Counted from the first letter of the stretch, positions 1 through 12,559 are shown. The stretch: 64,000 nt of DNA from Zopfochytrium polystomum (GCA_025765615.1 JAIVFJ010000021.1:124001-188000), one strand, 5' to 3'. Notes: a model not told the origin generated them from the letters alone. Translations and numbers: made by a program.

Positions 1-229
1 TCCCTGGATTCAGCTCAAACTCAACAAAAAGATGGATGATGTGGTTCAATTCTGTCTTTATTCAAGGACAGCTAGACCAAGTGGAGTTGCCCAATGAAGA
101 GTACCCCACAGGCCCCAGGTTCAAGCCCTGACTATCCAACATGGTGACCAACAGGCAGTAGTTCAACAAAGGAATGCTCTAAGGCAGTATGGCATCTGCC
201 AGTATCACAGAGACAGAGCTCAATGTGAG

Positions 230-860
230 AACCAACCAGGTAGGGGAAGGAAGAGAAAGGAAAGGGAAGGAAACCTCACCCCAGCTTGGCATACAACACA
301 CTGGCCTGGGGAAATCATACCTCTACTAGCTTGGTCTGGTAGCACTGGCCTAAGAGGACTCCATCCCCAGCTTGGTCTTGGTAGCACTGGCCTAGGGAGA
401 AACACCAACGAGGAAAGAAAAGGATTGGTTGTTACCTTGGTAGGATTTATTGAGAGAGAGTAGATAGATATAGAACAAAGGAGGAGAGAGAGGGAGCACT
501 TATAGGAAAGGGGAGGAGAAAGAAGAGAGGAAGGAAGAAAGAAAATAGAAAAAGGGAAAAGACATAACAAAAGGAGAAAATGAAAGAGAGAACAATTGGA
601 AGGACGAATCACTCTTTCAGCCACACCCCCCCTCCACCCAGTGTCTCTCCTGCCTCCAAATTTGGGGTGAACATAATTTGAGGCTTTGAGGCCACATCAG
701 TGCAGGGACAGTGGATTGAAAGGTGGGAAAATTAGAGAAAAAGGAAAATGAGTAAAAATTAAGAATGAATACAATGAATAAGGGTGTGCCCCTTGTGCTT
801 AGGCCCATTCAGCACAAGGAACACAGGCTGCTCTTTTATAGTGGTAAACACTAGAGCCTG
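230..860 (-). repeat. LTR-like fragment, probably from a copia-type element
   Basis: On the minus strand this stretch has the layout of LTR promoter regions. A TATAAAAG-type box lies at about 832-838 and a TATAAG box near 500-506, followed by long pyrimidine-rich leader sequence. An AATAAA lies near 448. Three imperfect copies of a unit built on 'agcttggtctggtagcactgg' style sequence occur between 281 and 395. The organisation resembles the complete LTR at 45369-46458 (TATAAAAG box, pyrimidine-rich leader, short tandem units), but I do not see direct sequence identity. A perfect 9-bp inverted repeat sits at 791-799/811-819. No LTR partner or target duplication is visible, so this is a remnant. 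Confidence 0.4.
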
Positions 861-1723
861 TGAGGGATGTGATGAATGGTAATAAAAATAAATATAGGGG
901 CCAATATAATGACATAGTCACAACTGGGGAAGAGCTTGCAGGGAGACCCCAGCTGAGACCATGATCAGTGAGATTAGGAATCTCACATTAGCGTTCTTCA
1001 TCCGGGCAATGTGGTCTTGGAGTACCTCTGTGCACCCAAGTCCTTCTGGGTAGGGTTACCAGCAGGAATCTTGGCACCCTCTTGCAGCTTGATAGTGTGG
1101 AGGCAGGAACTTAGAACCAGTGATGACACCAGGCCGGAAGTATTAATGCACTTGTCCACTAATTTCGTTAGACATGTAACTGTCTCTTCACCAAAAACCT
1201 CAGCATAGGCCATATCTCTTCATCAGTCATATTGGCTTCAGCTGGAAGGTACTCCAGCTTGTATGCGTGTGTAGTATTTCAGTGCAGCATATCAGCAACA
1301 GAAGAACCATCGTCCTCAGGCTATAAAAGAAATATTGCTAGCATTAGCAGGCGTGTCCCAGAAAAGTGGTTCGTATGTGGAAGTGTTGACAGGTTGGAGG
1401 ACCAGTCGCATCAAGCAACTGAAGACGTGGGAACAGAAGTTCAGCAGCGATGGGATATCTGTGTCGCAATCTGACTGTAAGAGTGGCGGGATGGCATGGT
1501 GCTTGTGCATGTCTTTGGCAACTCAGTAGTCGATATTCCTGTTTGGACCACCATTGCCAAACCAGCAAAGGGACTGACGGGTTCGAGGGTCTCGTCATGT
1601 GCCATGGGGTCGGGAATTGGTGGCACACCAACTCCTGAAGGTGTGAGGCGCCACTGACACAGGTGTCTGTGGTGTCTGCAGAGACACAACTCCAGGTGGG
1701 GACATGTGCGCCATGTGGTGGTG
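861..1723. other. Intergenic, unrecognised
   Basis: Small open frames exist on both strands (for example 998-1213 minus and 1232-1474 plus) but none resembles a known family or has a convincing start. The stretch sits between an LTR-like fragment and a dispersed repeat, so it is probably eroded transposon sequence. Confidence 0.4.
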
Positions 1724-2862
1724 TGAGACTACACCGAGGTCTCAGTGATAAAGTCTCGGGATTTTATTCACAAAAACAAGCGTACCTGTCATAAGCCGCA
1801 AGGATCAGGACCCCTATTATTTTTCCCAGTTCTTTAGTTTCCAATGCGTTATCAAGTGTATTTGCAGCTAACCTGTATTTATTATTGGGCCTGCTTTTAC
1901 TACTTTTGTCTTAACCGTTTCCGTTGCACCAGGGTTTTCTCAACATATTTTCTTTTTCGGTGACTAACAGAGACTGCCCAACTGCCTTGGGGTGGGGTGC
2001 CTGACAGGCCATACCCCAAGCCTGCCTAATTTATTATTTATTTTCGGCACTTGTACATACACGCATAGGGTTGGGGGACTTAGAGCATTTGTGGTGGATG
2101 CTCCAAGTCAGGGGGGGTTGACTTGTCAATTTTCTCTCTCTCTGTTTTTGGGCCATTTCTCTTTTCCTTTTTTCTTCAATCTGATTTCTGTCCTTTGGCA
2201 CCAATACAGAGCCCCCTCAAACCCATCTGGCTTGCGACAGTGAGGGTGGCGAGAGTTGGTACACACCCAGGTGAGTACATGATCCCTTCAGGGGCTCCTC
2301 TTAAGGGGCCGCGGGTGGGGAATGCAGCTGGCCCCACCACCAACTGTGTGACACTGCTGGCTCTGTGTTGGAGTGAGGATCACAGGCACACGCCTGAAGC
2401 GACAATGGTGGTGGTGGTGGCGACGACGACGGTGGCGTCGTCCCCAACCTTCCTGTCCCTGCGAGGGTGTTGGTGGCTGCGCTCAGTGCAGCCCCAGCAC
2501 CTGAGAGTTTGATCTATGAGTGCCTGCCTTGGCCCTATTGCTGTGAGAGTGAGATGTGTGAGAACGAGTGCGATGCGATAAAGCCTGTTGGTTAAGTGAT
2601 TGTGCTGACGCAGTCTGGTGGGGTGTGTGTACGATTGCAAGTGTTTCCGCTTACGAGTTCACTGCTGGCGACCTTCCGACCCCTACATAGTCGACTCCCT
2701 TCTCTCTCTTCCCCCTGTTGCTGGTGACAACGAGGGGTGCTAGGTTGCACCCTGTCCATTCCGTTGCTATTAACCGCTCCTGTTGTATTTGAGATTAGAT
2801 TCCTGAGATAAAAACCCCTGTTTCCCTCTTCTCTCTCTTTATTCTGCGGTTGTGTTGCACCC
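1724..2862 (+). repeat. Dispersed repeat family C, copy 1 (longest copy)
   Basis: This about 1.14-kb block begins TGAGACTACACCGAGGTCTC and recurs twice more in the window: at 40576-41059 (+, first 480 bp only) and at 51877-52793 (-, with an internal deletion of roughly 190 bp). The copies are closely similar by eye, with point changes and small indels. It carries no convincing protein frame. Its position beside copia remnants suggests an LTR or non-autonomous retroelement, but no terminal direct repeats or target duplication were found. Confidence 0.8.
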
Positions 2863-3229
2863 TCATGAGTGCCCTTCCGTTTCCCCTCTCATCGGCCCGC
2901 GGCCACATGAGTAATCGGTGCTCCAGCACCGATCCCTCTGAATGTTCATTCTTTGTGTTTGCGACCCCTGTTAGACAGATCAGTAGGGATACTTTGTGGA
3001 CAAGGCAAGTAGTAGGGTTGAAACACCCCTAGACAACAGCCCAATAAAGTTAGTTTTAGCCCATTATTTGCTTTCCCTCACTCTGGGGCCAGATCCCAGG
3101 GTCAAAGGAGTGAGTATAGTCTCACAGTATGTCAAGGCCACCACCACAGTGCAGACAGCAACCCTCAACCTGTTGGTTACACAGACGCATTGTTCAACTC
3201 CTGCCATGACTCTCGCTTGCCGATAGCAT

Positions 3230-3640
3230 ATCTTGTGCTGCTAGCAGAGGGAGCAATTGGGTGGAAGTCAATGCGTTCATCAACAGCAGCAGAGTATTTT
3301 GTCCTCAGTGAACTTGGTCAGGAGCTTGTAGCTATCAACAACCTTCACCTGTCAGACAAGATGCCCCTCAAGCTACTGCTGACTGCTTATGAGGACAACA
3401 CACCGATGATCCACATGACAGTGAACAATCTTCATATGGACTGCTCCAAGCACATTTGGCTTTGCTTGTTGAGGAAGGACTTGTGCAGGTTGATCACATT
3501 CCCTCCTTCGATCAGCTTGTCGACCTCCTCACCAAGCCACATGGATATGACATGGTTTTCGAAGGCTGAATGCTACTTGGACTTGTTGACCCAAGCAAGG
3601 GACCAGCCCAACATAACAAGTTGATTGAGCATGTGCAAGC
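3230..3640 (+). pseudogene. Degenerate Ty1/copia RNase H remnant
   Basis: One frame reads WKSMRSSTAAEYFVLSE, the copia RNase H segment around the 'SSTEAEY' block. After 'YEDN' and a 'SKHI' block a frame change continues as LLVEEGLVQVDHIPSFDQ followed by LVDLLTKP, which is the C-terminal end of copia RNase H. The module is therefore recognisable but broken by at least one frame change, and no reverse transcriptase or integrase lies upstream. It follows a dispersed repeat in the same orientation. The sequence aagggggag followed by GTTGGAATATG near 4000-4020 looks like a polypurine tract and LTR start, which would mark the element's 3' side. Confidence 0.7.
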
Positions 3641-4140
3641 AATTAGGATGAAACACTGCGAAGATCACGTTCTTCAGAAATGGACCAAGGACAAGGAGAA
3701 GAATGCGGCGCAGCATGAAGGGTGCAAGGGTAAAGTAGTGGCTTAGGCCCCAGGGTGGCAGGGTGGGGCACCAGTAGATTTTCCTTCTTTCGTTTCGCTG
3801 TTTTGGGCACCCTTTTGTTTTCCCTACTCTTGGCAGTACTCTCCTCAGCAGTGCCTCCCAGATACATATCCTTTCCTTACCCTACTACAGTTTCCCAGAT
3901 TGGTCAATTGCTTTGGGTATTTCACCCAGGCAGTGGTGCTTTAAATCCTCTCACTCAGTTTCTTTCTTTGAAGTAGGTTTGCTTTTAAAGGCGCTTGTGC
4001 AAGGGGGAGCGTTGGAATATGCCCTTGCAAGAATTTTCAAGAATCAATTGAAAGAAAAAAGCTTGACTTGTCTCGCCCCTCTGGGATCTGCTCCTGCGAT
4101 TGCACCAGTTTGGAGGCCGAATTTCAACAGGTGTGCATCT

Positions 4141-4165
4141 ATTTTTTTTTTTTTTTTTTTTTTTT
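4141..4165. repeat. Poly-T tract
   Basis: A run of about 25 T lies between the retroelement debris and the PIP5K gene. Similar long T or A runs occur at about 9756-9780, 22746-22765, 25699-25717, 25820-25841, 36208-36230 and 37510-37541, so they are a general feature of this genome's intergenic DNA. Confidence 0.9.
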
Positions 4166-4319
4166 GTTATTCTCCTTGTTTGCTGGTTCAGAGAACACAC
4201 GTGAGACCACACCCAATGGACCGCGAAGCTTGCTTGACAAGTCTTTTGCCATTTTGACTATCGTGCGCGACACGCGGCGAAAATTTTGCCAGAAGGAGAT
4301 TGGAGGGCTGCCGGACAGA

Positions 4320-4440
4320 CACGGATCGAGTGATAGAGAGAGACAGACAGAGAGAGAGACAGAGAGTCAGTGAGAGGCAGTGAGAGAGGCAAGATAAAGA
4401 CAGAAGGACAGACAGAGAGAGAGATAGAGAGAGACAAAGA
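4320..4440. repeat. GA-rich microsatellite upstream of the PIP5K gene
   Basis: Imperfect GACAGAGAGAGA-type repeats fill the DNA just upstream of the proposed PIP5K start. They would fall in its promoter or 5' leader. No other control site is evident. Confidence 0.7.
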
Positions 4441-4653
4441 TCTGACGAAAAACCTAGCCCATCAATCAATCGCGCACAGGCAGGCAGGCCTCCTCCTCCC
4501 ACTCCCCCGCCGCCTGCTCGTCGTGGTAGCAGCAGCAGCAGTCTGCAAAGGCAGAAGGCAAGCCGTGAATCTGGGCCGAACGCGCTGGGCGGCGAGGTCA
4601 TCCATCGGCCACCGGGGTCAACCAACCCAGTCAGTCAGGAAGCCAGCCAGCCA

Positions 4654-7600
4654 ATGGACTTGCTTCCACAACCGTCTGCAGCCCCCCTCCCTCCGTTGCC
4701 AGGCGGGGGCGCCGCCAGTGGGCAAGGCGATCACGAAGCGTCGACCACCAGCCCGTCCTCCGCCGCCGCCGCCGAGGGGACAGGTCCACCCCCAGCACAA
4801 GCCAAGAAAGCAGCCCTTCCGGCCCTCCGGCTTCTCTCCAGCTCGACGTCGTCCTCCTCCCTGTCGTCATCTTCGCGAACCAACTCGTTCGACGCCCACA
4901 CGCCGACTGCCGTGCTGCACGGCTCCGAAGGAGGCGGCGGCGGTGTCGGCGGCGGGCCAGCTTTTGCGGCGGCTGTCCAGCCCATCGTCCTGCCGCCCAG
5001 AGCCCCGCGCGTGAATCCAGTAAGTCGTCCCTTCCTCCCCTCCGCGACTGTTGTTACGGCTGTCATTCGCTTCGCCCATCCATCCATCCACCCCACACCG
5101 TCTCGCTCCACACCCGGTCCGTTCTGCTGCGTCTGTTGTTGTCTCTTTCGGGGTGACGAAATGCGAAACATGCCTGTGTTTGGCACCCACCCCTCACTCA
5201 CTGCCCAACACCTACCTTATCGACCGTCCAACCAACCAACCAACGAACAAACCAACAAACCAACCCACCCTCGTCCCACACAAACCACAGTCGATTCCCT
5301 CTCGCAAGTCCAGCCTCACAGACTTTCAGGACTCTGGGGCCGATGTCCTTCACCGGCGCTCTGCGAAATCTCCCGGCCCCGGCTCCCGATCCGGATCCTT
5401 CCGCCTCTTCCGCGACACCGTGTCCGCCCTCGACGCCGAAGTCATCACCAACGCGGCCGAGTCCACCAGACGGAGCAACAACCTCGACCGCGCATCGGTT
5501 ATCCCCATCGCGCCAGCAACCATTGCGAGATCGTCCTCGCCTCCCCGCAGCGGAGCCATGGGCGTCGCGCGGCCGACCAGGGAAGCGTCCGTCAAGGCGC
5601 CTTCGGCCCGCATCAGCATGGCGCCGTCCCGCGCGCGCACCGTATCGCGGCCACGCCAACCGGACCGCGAAGTCGGTACGCTAATGCGCATATCGACGCG
5701 CGAAAACTTTGACGGGCCGACGGTAGCCGTCGGGACCCCGGTCCGCGAGGGCCACGCAAACTACCTGCTCATGTACGACATGCTGACCGGGATACGCGTT
5801 TCCGTTCTGAGGTGCGGCGCGCGCCCGGACCGCGAGCTGGAGGAAGGAGACTTTGTCGCCGCTCACAAGCTGGCCTTTGACGTTTCCGGGAACGAGCTTG
5901 CCCCGAAAAGTGGGTACGACTTTAAGTTCAAGGATTATTCACCCTGGGTCTTTCGCCACATACGGTCTCTCTTCAACATTGAGGAGGATGACTATTTGGT
6001 AAGACTAAGTCATTCCTTTCATTTCGCACTTTTCGAGGAGGACAATACTCAATCATTTTGCGTGTTCTGCTAGGTTTCGCTGACGGGGAAGTATGTCTTG
6101 TCGGAACTGGGAAGTCCTGGGAAATCCGGCAGCTTCTTTTACTACAGTCAAGACTACCGCTTCATCATCAAAACAGTTCACAAATCTGAGCACAAGTTTC
6201 TTCGCGCCATTTTGAAGAACTACTATGCGGTAACTCAGCCTTTGACCTGTCTCGCTGTGGTGTTCTCCTGATTGTTCATACCAATCAAATTCTTAGCACC
6301 TGCAAGCAAACCCAAACACCTTGCTTTCTCGGATATTCGGGCTCCATCGCGTGAAAATGCCGCGAAAGCGGAAAATTCACTTTGTTGTCATGGGGAATGT
6401 CTTCCCCGCCGACAGGGACGTGCACGAAACCTATGACCTGAAAGGATCCACCGCTGGTCGCGAGGTATCCGAGGCGGAAGCCGCGGACAGCCCTATCAAA
6501 GTGTTGAAGGACAACAACTGGGTCACAAAAGGCAGAAGACTGCAACTCGGTCCGTTGAAGCGGAAGCAGCTCGTTGAACAAATCAGAAAAGATGCCGAGG
6601 TATGAAGGGGTTCTTTTTTGTTGGCGGGCCTAATGGCTGGTATTGACTCATCATCTGCAGTTTCTGGAGCGTAATCACATTATGGACTACTCTCTTTTGG
6701 TTGGGTTCCACGATCTTGCCACCGGAAACGAGTCCAACATTCGTGACAAGACACTCGCAGTTTTCGAACCGAACATTGCGTCCATTCACCGAAACCACAG
6801 CCTTCACCACCGGCGCTCTTTTTCGTCTCCTGTCTCGCCAACTTTTCCGTCCATAGAGAACTTGACTCATGGGAGATCGGGATCCGCACGCTCGCCAACA
6901 AGTGGCACACACCACCGACTGACGAAATCGCGCTCGGAATTGTCCATCCAACCTGAGCCGGCCAGGCTGAGGCTGGCCGAAGCTACCTTTGACAGCGCTC
7001 CCGCGTCGTACACATCACCCATTTCCGCCTCATTGTCAAATCCACCCCTTCCGCAACCTGCCAGCCCCGTCGACGACTCCAACCTCGGGTGGACGTCTTC
7101 GCAAGGCTCAACCCCTGACGTCATAAACTATCAAAAGGATACAACGACCCCATCAGCTCCTTCCATTCTCTCGTTCGAGGCCGAAGGCTTACCGTCCGTT
7201 CCTGCGCTGAACGCCCAAAGCCCGACGCCGGACGCCATCACCCCCGTCCCAGCCACCACCGCGACCACCACCGCCGCCGCAACCGCCTCCTCCTCCGGCG
7301 GCGTTTCGCTTCTCGCCACAACCGCCACCGCCGTCCTCGCAGCCGCGACGCTCCACCGCGCCGCGACCCTGCGCAACCCGGACCCGTTCCGGCTGGGCGC
7401 AAGCGCGGCCCTGCTGCCGGACGCGATGCTGCCCGAGCGGGCGCCTTTCACGTTTTACAGGGAGATGGGCGGGTTCAGAGCGACGGACGCGCGGGACGTG
7501 GGCGTCGGCGAGGTATACTATGTGGGGATCATTGACATTTTCACAAAGTATGACGCGATCAAGCGGGTTGAGCACTTCTTCAAGAGCTTGGTCACGGACG

Positions 7601-7847
7601 GGGTGAGCCTTTATGCTTTTGGTTTTGTTTGGTGCCTTTTTTTGACATCGTTGCTTTCTGGTCGTCGTCCGCGCCACACCCCTTCTCCCTCTTCTAACCC
7701 TTCTCTCGCTTCCGTTTTTCCCCTGTGTTGCAATAGCGCAAGATATCGGCAGTCAACCCGCACCTCTACAAGGCGCGGTTCCTCGACTTTATTGAAAGAA
7801 CAGCCGTGCCTTCTGCCGAGTCGTCGTCGGCGACGACCTCGCCGTAG
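4654..7847 (+). CDS. Phosphatidylinositol-4-phosphate 5-kinase (MSS4/PIP5K type)
   Basis: Converts PI4P to PI(4,5)P2 at the plasma membrane, by family knowledge. Six exons join in frame: 4654-5019, 5291-5998, 6074-6229, 6297-6599, 6661-7602 and 7737-7847, all GT-AG and all phase 0, giving 861 residues. The first ~210 residues are a low-complexity Ser/Pro-rich tail; the kinase core follows. Diagnostic blocks are [19 protein letters not shown] (nucleotide-binding loop and lysine), [31 protein letters not shown] (catalytic), and [20 protein letters not shown] with [17 protein letters not shown] at the end. A long Ser/Thr/Ala-rich insert (about residues 550-720) separates the MDYSLLVG block from the IID block. 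The start at 4654 is the first ATG of the open exon; a start inside the tail is possible. The core looks intact. Confidence 0.93.
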
Positions 7848-9829
7848 ACAGCCGTTAGTTCTTGATCAACATTTTTCAGCATCTTTAGCGTGTTCCGACC
7901 AGTCAGGACCGTAGCGGCCGATCGTGGCAAACGGAAGAGGAAAAAAAAGTAAAAGAAAAAGAAAAGAAAAAGAAAAAGTGCGCAGTTGGAAATCTCCCCT
8001 TCCCCATTATAATACGAATCCCCAGCTAGGGGTGATTGCTGTTTCCGGTGCTTGCTTCTTTCCCCCCTGTCCTTGCTTGTTATCCCCTTTGTGACGTCGC
8101 TTCGTTCTCGATTCATATATATGCTTTTTGACCTCCCAAAACCAAAAACTACCAGCAATCCTTCCAGCGCTGTATTCTTGTCCGAATAGCCACATTTTGT
8201 TTGGGGTTTAAAAAAAAAAGTCAGCTTTGTTTGATTTGACGCAATCCAACAAACATGGATGAGCAAAAATGTGGAATTTGCGTCCCAAGAATTTTTGAGT
8301 TGCCCAATCGCGTTGTTCATCTGACTTGTCTACCTTTTAAGAGAGCAGGCAGATGTGATCAGGATCTGGGATGCTTCTCTGGAGCTGCTGGGGCTCCCCC
8401 TTTAATACTGCAGGTGTTCTCAGGAATCAGACTTTGGTGATAGCCTTTTAGCTCTGAGAGATAGAGTTTAGACTTTGAGGAGTCAGGAGGCAGGCATCAC
8501 ATCATTATTGCATCACGCTGATTTGGCCAGAACTTCCATGGAGTTAAGTGTGCAAAGAAGCAAGTCAGGCTCCCTGTCAAGCTCCTGTAATCATTCCTGT
8601 CGAATTGCTATAGTGAAGCACACTGATGTGCCATACTCAGACTGGGGATCGAAACTAGGGTGTACCTGCACTCGAAACAAGACCAATCTGTCTGATAGCA
8701 CCAGCTTTCCATCTACTTTGGCAACAAAGGGTGCTTCTCTCTTAACTAGAAAAGGGCTCACACTCTGAACAAGCTTTCTTGCTCCACACTGGCCCAAGTC
8801 TGTTGGTGCCCTTTTGACACACCAGGTGCAATCATCAACGGTCTCCGGCATCATCAAACCGCGCGGCGCAAGCGAACGGAACAAATACATTTTTTTTTGG
8901 AAGGGGGTGAACTTTCGGTGTGTGGGTTGGCTGGGCTTCTCCCTATTGTCAACCAAACATTCGACGGTAACACAACGAAAAATTGATTGAGGAGAAACGC
9001 TTCCAAATCCCTTTTTGGCCCCTTTTGGCTTTATGCTCTACTAATATCAACAGGAGGAGGGGGGGGTGGGGGGGGGCAACGCGGCGAAACGAATCGCTTT
9101 TGGGCTTGCAGGGCCTCTCACGCTTTCCCCGGCGCACCAACCACGACAAAGGGAACTTTCTCACGCCACCCACATGTGTGTGGTGAGTGTTTGAGGTGGC
9201 TTTCGGCGGCAACCTTCGCCTTCGTTTCAATTTCGGGGAATAAGAGAATTAAAGGGGGTTGGAGTTTCTGTCGGCCGAAATCGGCGCGCGGGCACCTAGT
9301 CGCAATTTTGGCGGCAAATAAGGATTTTCGCGTGCCAAATTTGACGCGAGAACTGCAACCGCAACGTGTCTCTGTTTTTTTTTTTTGTTTTTTGTATCTT
9401 CCTTGGTGGCGCAAAAAGCAGCGAGATAAGAAAAATACCCTAGTCTGCCATTACCCCCGATTGCTGCAGGGTAAGCGATAAAAGAAAGAGGTAGACAGGG
9501 GACGTGGGATTGAAATGGAAAAAGGGGAAATGGAAGGAACGAAGTAAAGGAGGGGAGAAGGTGGAAGGCAGCCACACATGCCAGTGGGTGGTGCAGAGAA
9601 CAAAGGTAGGGGTTAGGGAAATGGAAACGGAGGGAATGAAGAGCATAAGGAAACATATAGTGCTTATAATGTGAGCTTTTAAAACAACTCAGAGGGAAGG
9701 CCGAGGCTTCACCGCCTCGCGACCCACCCCGATAAACGTGTTCCTCTCTTAATTTTTTTTTTTTTTTTTTTTTTTTTTTTGGAGGGTTCTGTGCCCTCCC
9801 CCAGTGGGAACCCTTTCGCCCTGTCGGAA
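7848..9829. other. Intergenic region with low-complexity DNA
   Basis: No convincing gene. It holds AAAG-rich and T-rich tracts (7940-7980, 9756-9780) and a G-rich run near 9058-9077. The block 8340-8830 is of more even composition. On the minus strand it contains GTTTCGATCC near 8640-8660, similar to a tRNA B-box, so an old tRNA-derived SINE is possible. No A-box or second copy was found. Confidence 0.5.
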
Positions 9830-12459
9830 TCACGCCGAATCGTCACTGTAGATGCTCAGGTGCTTTCGCCGCTTCTCCTTCTTGCGCTCGTACGTTCCAC
9901 CGATCGACGGCCACGCCGACTCGACGGACGTGCGCTCGCGGCTCGACCGCGACGGCGTCCACGCGCCGCCTCCGCCGCGTTGCTTTCGCTGCGCCCTTGC
10001 GCCCACCGCACCAGATTCTGCCGCGGCGACGGCCGCAGGCGGCGGCGGCAGCGACGACGGCGATGGCGGCGCGGGCAGTAAGTTCCGCTCGGCCCCCGCC
10101 GGGGGCGCCGCCGCCTCCGCGACTGTCGTCGTCGCGGTCATCGCTTGCAGCGGAGCCCCCCGCGCCGTGGCCAATGCTGCCACTAGCGTACTCGTCGCCG
10201 ACGTAAACGTCGTCATCATCGTCGCCACCCTCATCGTACCCGCGCGCGTAATCAGCCGGCTGCAGCACAGTGTCGAGGGCGGCGGGGCGGTGGTCGGGCG
10301 TCGCGTCCCTGCCGACGGCGGCGGCGTGCGCCAGCAGCGGCTGCGAGGCAAAATCATCGTCGTAGCCGGCGGCGGCGACCGGGCGGTGTCCGCGGGCATG
10401 GAGGCTGCTGCTCCCGGAGGGCTGTCGCGGGTCGAGGGCCAGCGCGACGAGCAGGCCGGCGCCGACGCTGCCGCTACCGCCACCGCCCGCCGCTTGAAAG
10501 GGTAGCGGCTCCAGGAACGGGGCGATTGGCGGTGCGTGGTCGTGCGAGTTGTGGCTGGGTTGGGCAGCGGCTGAGGAGAAGGAGGAGGCGGAGGAAGACG
10601 ACGAGGACGAGGAGGATCCGGCCGCGGCCGCGGCAACGCTGCTACGGTCGCTGAGCGGCAGGGACTTTTTGCGCTCCTCGGGGACTTTGCGGCGGCTGAC
10701 TTTCCGCTCAAGGAGCGGCGAGTTCCTTCCGGACCCAGCCTCGGACTTGGAGTCGGTGGTCGTGGCGGAGGTGGTCGTCGAGTGCGGTGAGGGTGTTCGC
10801 GTCGCAGTAGATGCCACTGCTCCGGGCGGCGGCGACGGCGCGACATGGTTGCTTTGCGAGGGGCGAAGGAGGGACCGCTCGTGCTCCTGCATCAGCTGTA
10901 GCTGGTGCTGCTGCTGGAACATCAGCGACGGATCAATTTGCTGGCTTATCCAGTTTGGTGATGAAGAGCCGTCGGCGTGAGTGTACGTGACCGTCTGAGA
11001 GGGATACACAGGCATCACCCACGCCGTGGCTGCGGCGTTTGGGTCGCCTTTCGCCAGGAGGAAGGGCTGCCCCACCTCATGCCCTGTCAGAGCAAGTGCA
11101 CCGATAGTGGGATAGGCGTATTGCAGGCTGGTTCCGTTGTACTGACTCGTGCCTTGAGCCACACTGGAGTAGGAGTAGTGTGGGTAGCTGTTGGAAAGAG
11201 GGTAGCTCACGCTGAGAAGCGGGGATGACCGGCGTCGGAACGAAATCTGATCCTCCCCCGCCCCCGCGGCATCCCTGTTCCTGGCTAGCGTGCTGTTGTC
11301 GGCCAGGAGGTGAAACTCGTTGGCCGGCGACGCAGAAACAGTAGTTCCATCCGCAATGCTCGGCGAGCCGTCGTCGGCCCTCACCAGCAATCGACTGCTT
11401 GTTCTATCAGCAGGAGCCAGATTCTCGCGGCTCTCTCCGTGGCCGTCCGGGTTTGCCGGGTCGTCGCCGCTTGCGACGCTTTCGTCCTTTGCCAGGAGAG
11501 ACCGCCTGTTCGGAGTGACGGACCGGCGGGATCCCGTGCCTGCGAGTGTGCTTTTTGCAGCACGGACGCGAGTCCAAACGAGAACGGCCACAATGACCGT
11601 GACGATGAAAATAGCCGCGCCAACCGCGACGCAAATGAACACTGCTTGCGCCGGGAAACCTGGAGGAGCGGTGTTGAGCTCGGACGTGGACTCAGAGGAC
11701 GAGGAGGAGGGGGTCGGGGTGATGGCATCCGACGGCTGCGACGACGTCGACGTCTGCGCTGGCACGACGGATGTTGCAACGACGGTTGTTTCTGCGAGGA
11801 CGGTGGTTGTTGTGCCAAGGGTGGAGCGCGACCTTGTGGAAGTCACGACGACGGTTGTCGCCAGGGTTGGCGATATGGTCGCAATTAAAGACGAGGTGCT
11901 TTGCGCCGTCGATGGTGGGCTTCGCGCAGAAGAAACTGAAGGGAGGGGCGAGGAACTCGGGGCAGCGACTGTCGTTTGTGGCGGCTGCGACGTTGCAACA
12001 CGAGTTTCCGGAGGATCTGACGGTAGGGGGCGAGGAGGAGACGGGGGGAGGGGCGGGCGATGAAGTCGAGCTAGGCTGTTCAGAGGATGCTGACGGTGGT
12101 GCATTCGAAGAGGCGGCGGTGTTGTTGTCCACGCCGCCCGTCGTCGTGGTGGGGGGAGGCGGCTCGCCGGACGCGGGGGACGACGCCATCGCGTCAGACG
12201 ATGTTGCTGACGTTTTGGGCGTGGCGGTGTCGATATCCGTGGTGATATCGCCAGATGCCAGGGTTGAAGACGATGGCAACGGCGATGCCGATTGTGATGG
12301 CAGAGGCGGCGGCAGCTGCGGCGAGGCTGCCGCGCTTGCAGTCGATGTGTCCGTGGCTGGATGTGGGGGGTCGGGGGGGGGTGCGAGTGTGTGCGCAAGG
12401 AGAGGAAGATGGGAGAGTGAGGGCGAGGGAGGGAGGAGGGGCAAAGCCGCGCACGCCAA
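9830..12459 (-). CDS. Single-pass membrane protein with Ser/Thr-rich ectodomain, wall-sensor-like layout (frame interrupted)
   Basis: The central frame is clear. A Ser/Thr-rich stretch of about 100 residues is followed by a membrane segment (AVFICVAVGAAIFIVTVIVA, near 11640-11580) and a basic stop-transfer VWTRVRAAK. A ~400-residue cytoplasmic tail rich in Ser, Gly, Asp and Gln follows. This is the Mid2/Wsc type of layout, but no family domain is recognisable, so 'sensor' is inference. Two frame changes are needed. Near 12015 the upstream Ser/Thr-rich frame, which carries a CC..C..C cluster, differs from the frame entering the membrane segment. Near 10090 the natural-looking C-terminus (ending KHLSIYSDDSA) is in another frame. 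I found no clean introns for either, so missed introns or indels are both open. The true start is unknown; 12459 is only the first ATG of the upstream frame. Confidence 0.5.
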
Positions 12460-12559
12460 AGGGCCGGCTCGCTCGCTCGCTCGCAGGGTAATCTTGGTGG
12501 GGTGGGCGGGGGTGGAGCGACAGCGGGGGCGGGCGGCCGGTGGCGGTGGGCACCGCGTT

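Noticed and set aside
4654..5712. A single 352-codon exon as the PIP5K N-terminus
   Set aside because: Reading through 5020 gives a Thr/Asn/Pro repeat frame that never joins the kinase; the GTAAGT at 5020 and CAG at 5290 restore the kinase frame.
8640..8760. Possible tRNA-derived SINE from a B-box-like GTTTCGATCC
   Set aside because: No matching A-box at the right distance, no second copy in the window and no terminal tail.
9852..10505. Long plus-strand frame opposite the wall-sensor-like gene, with a GTAAGT at 10079
   Set aside because: It is the GC-rich complement of the minus-strand coding sequence, with Ala/Asp/Val-biased low complexity; the minus strand gives the membrane segment and natural C-terminus.
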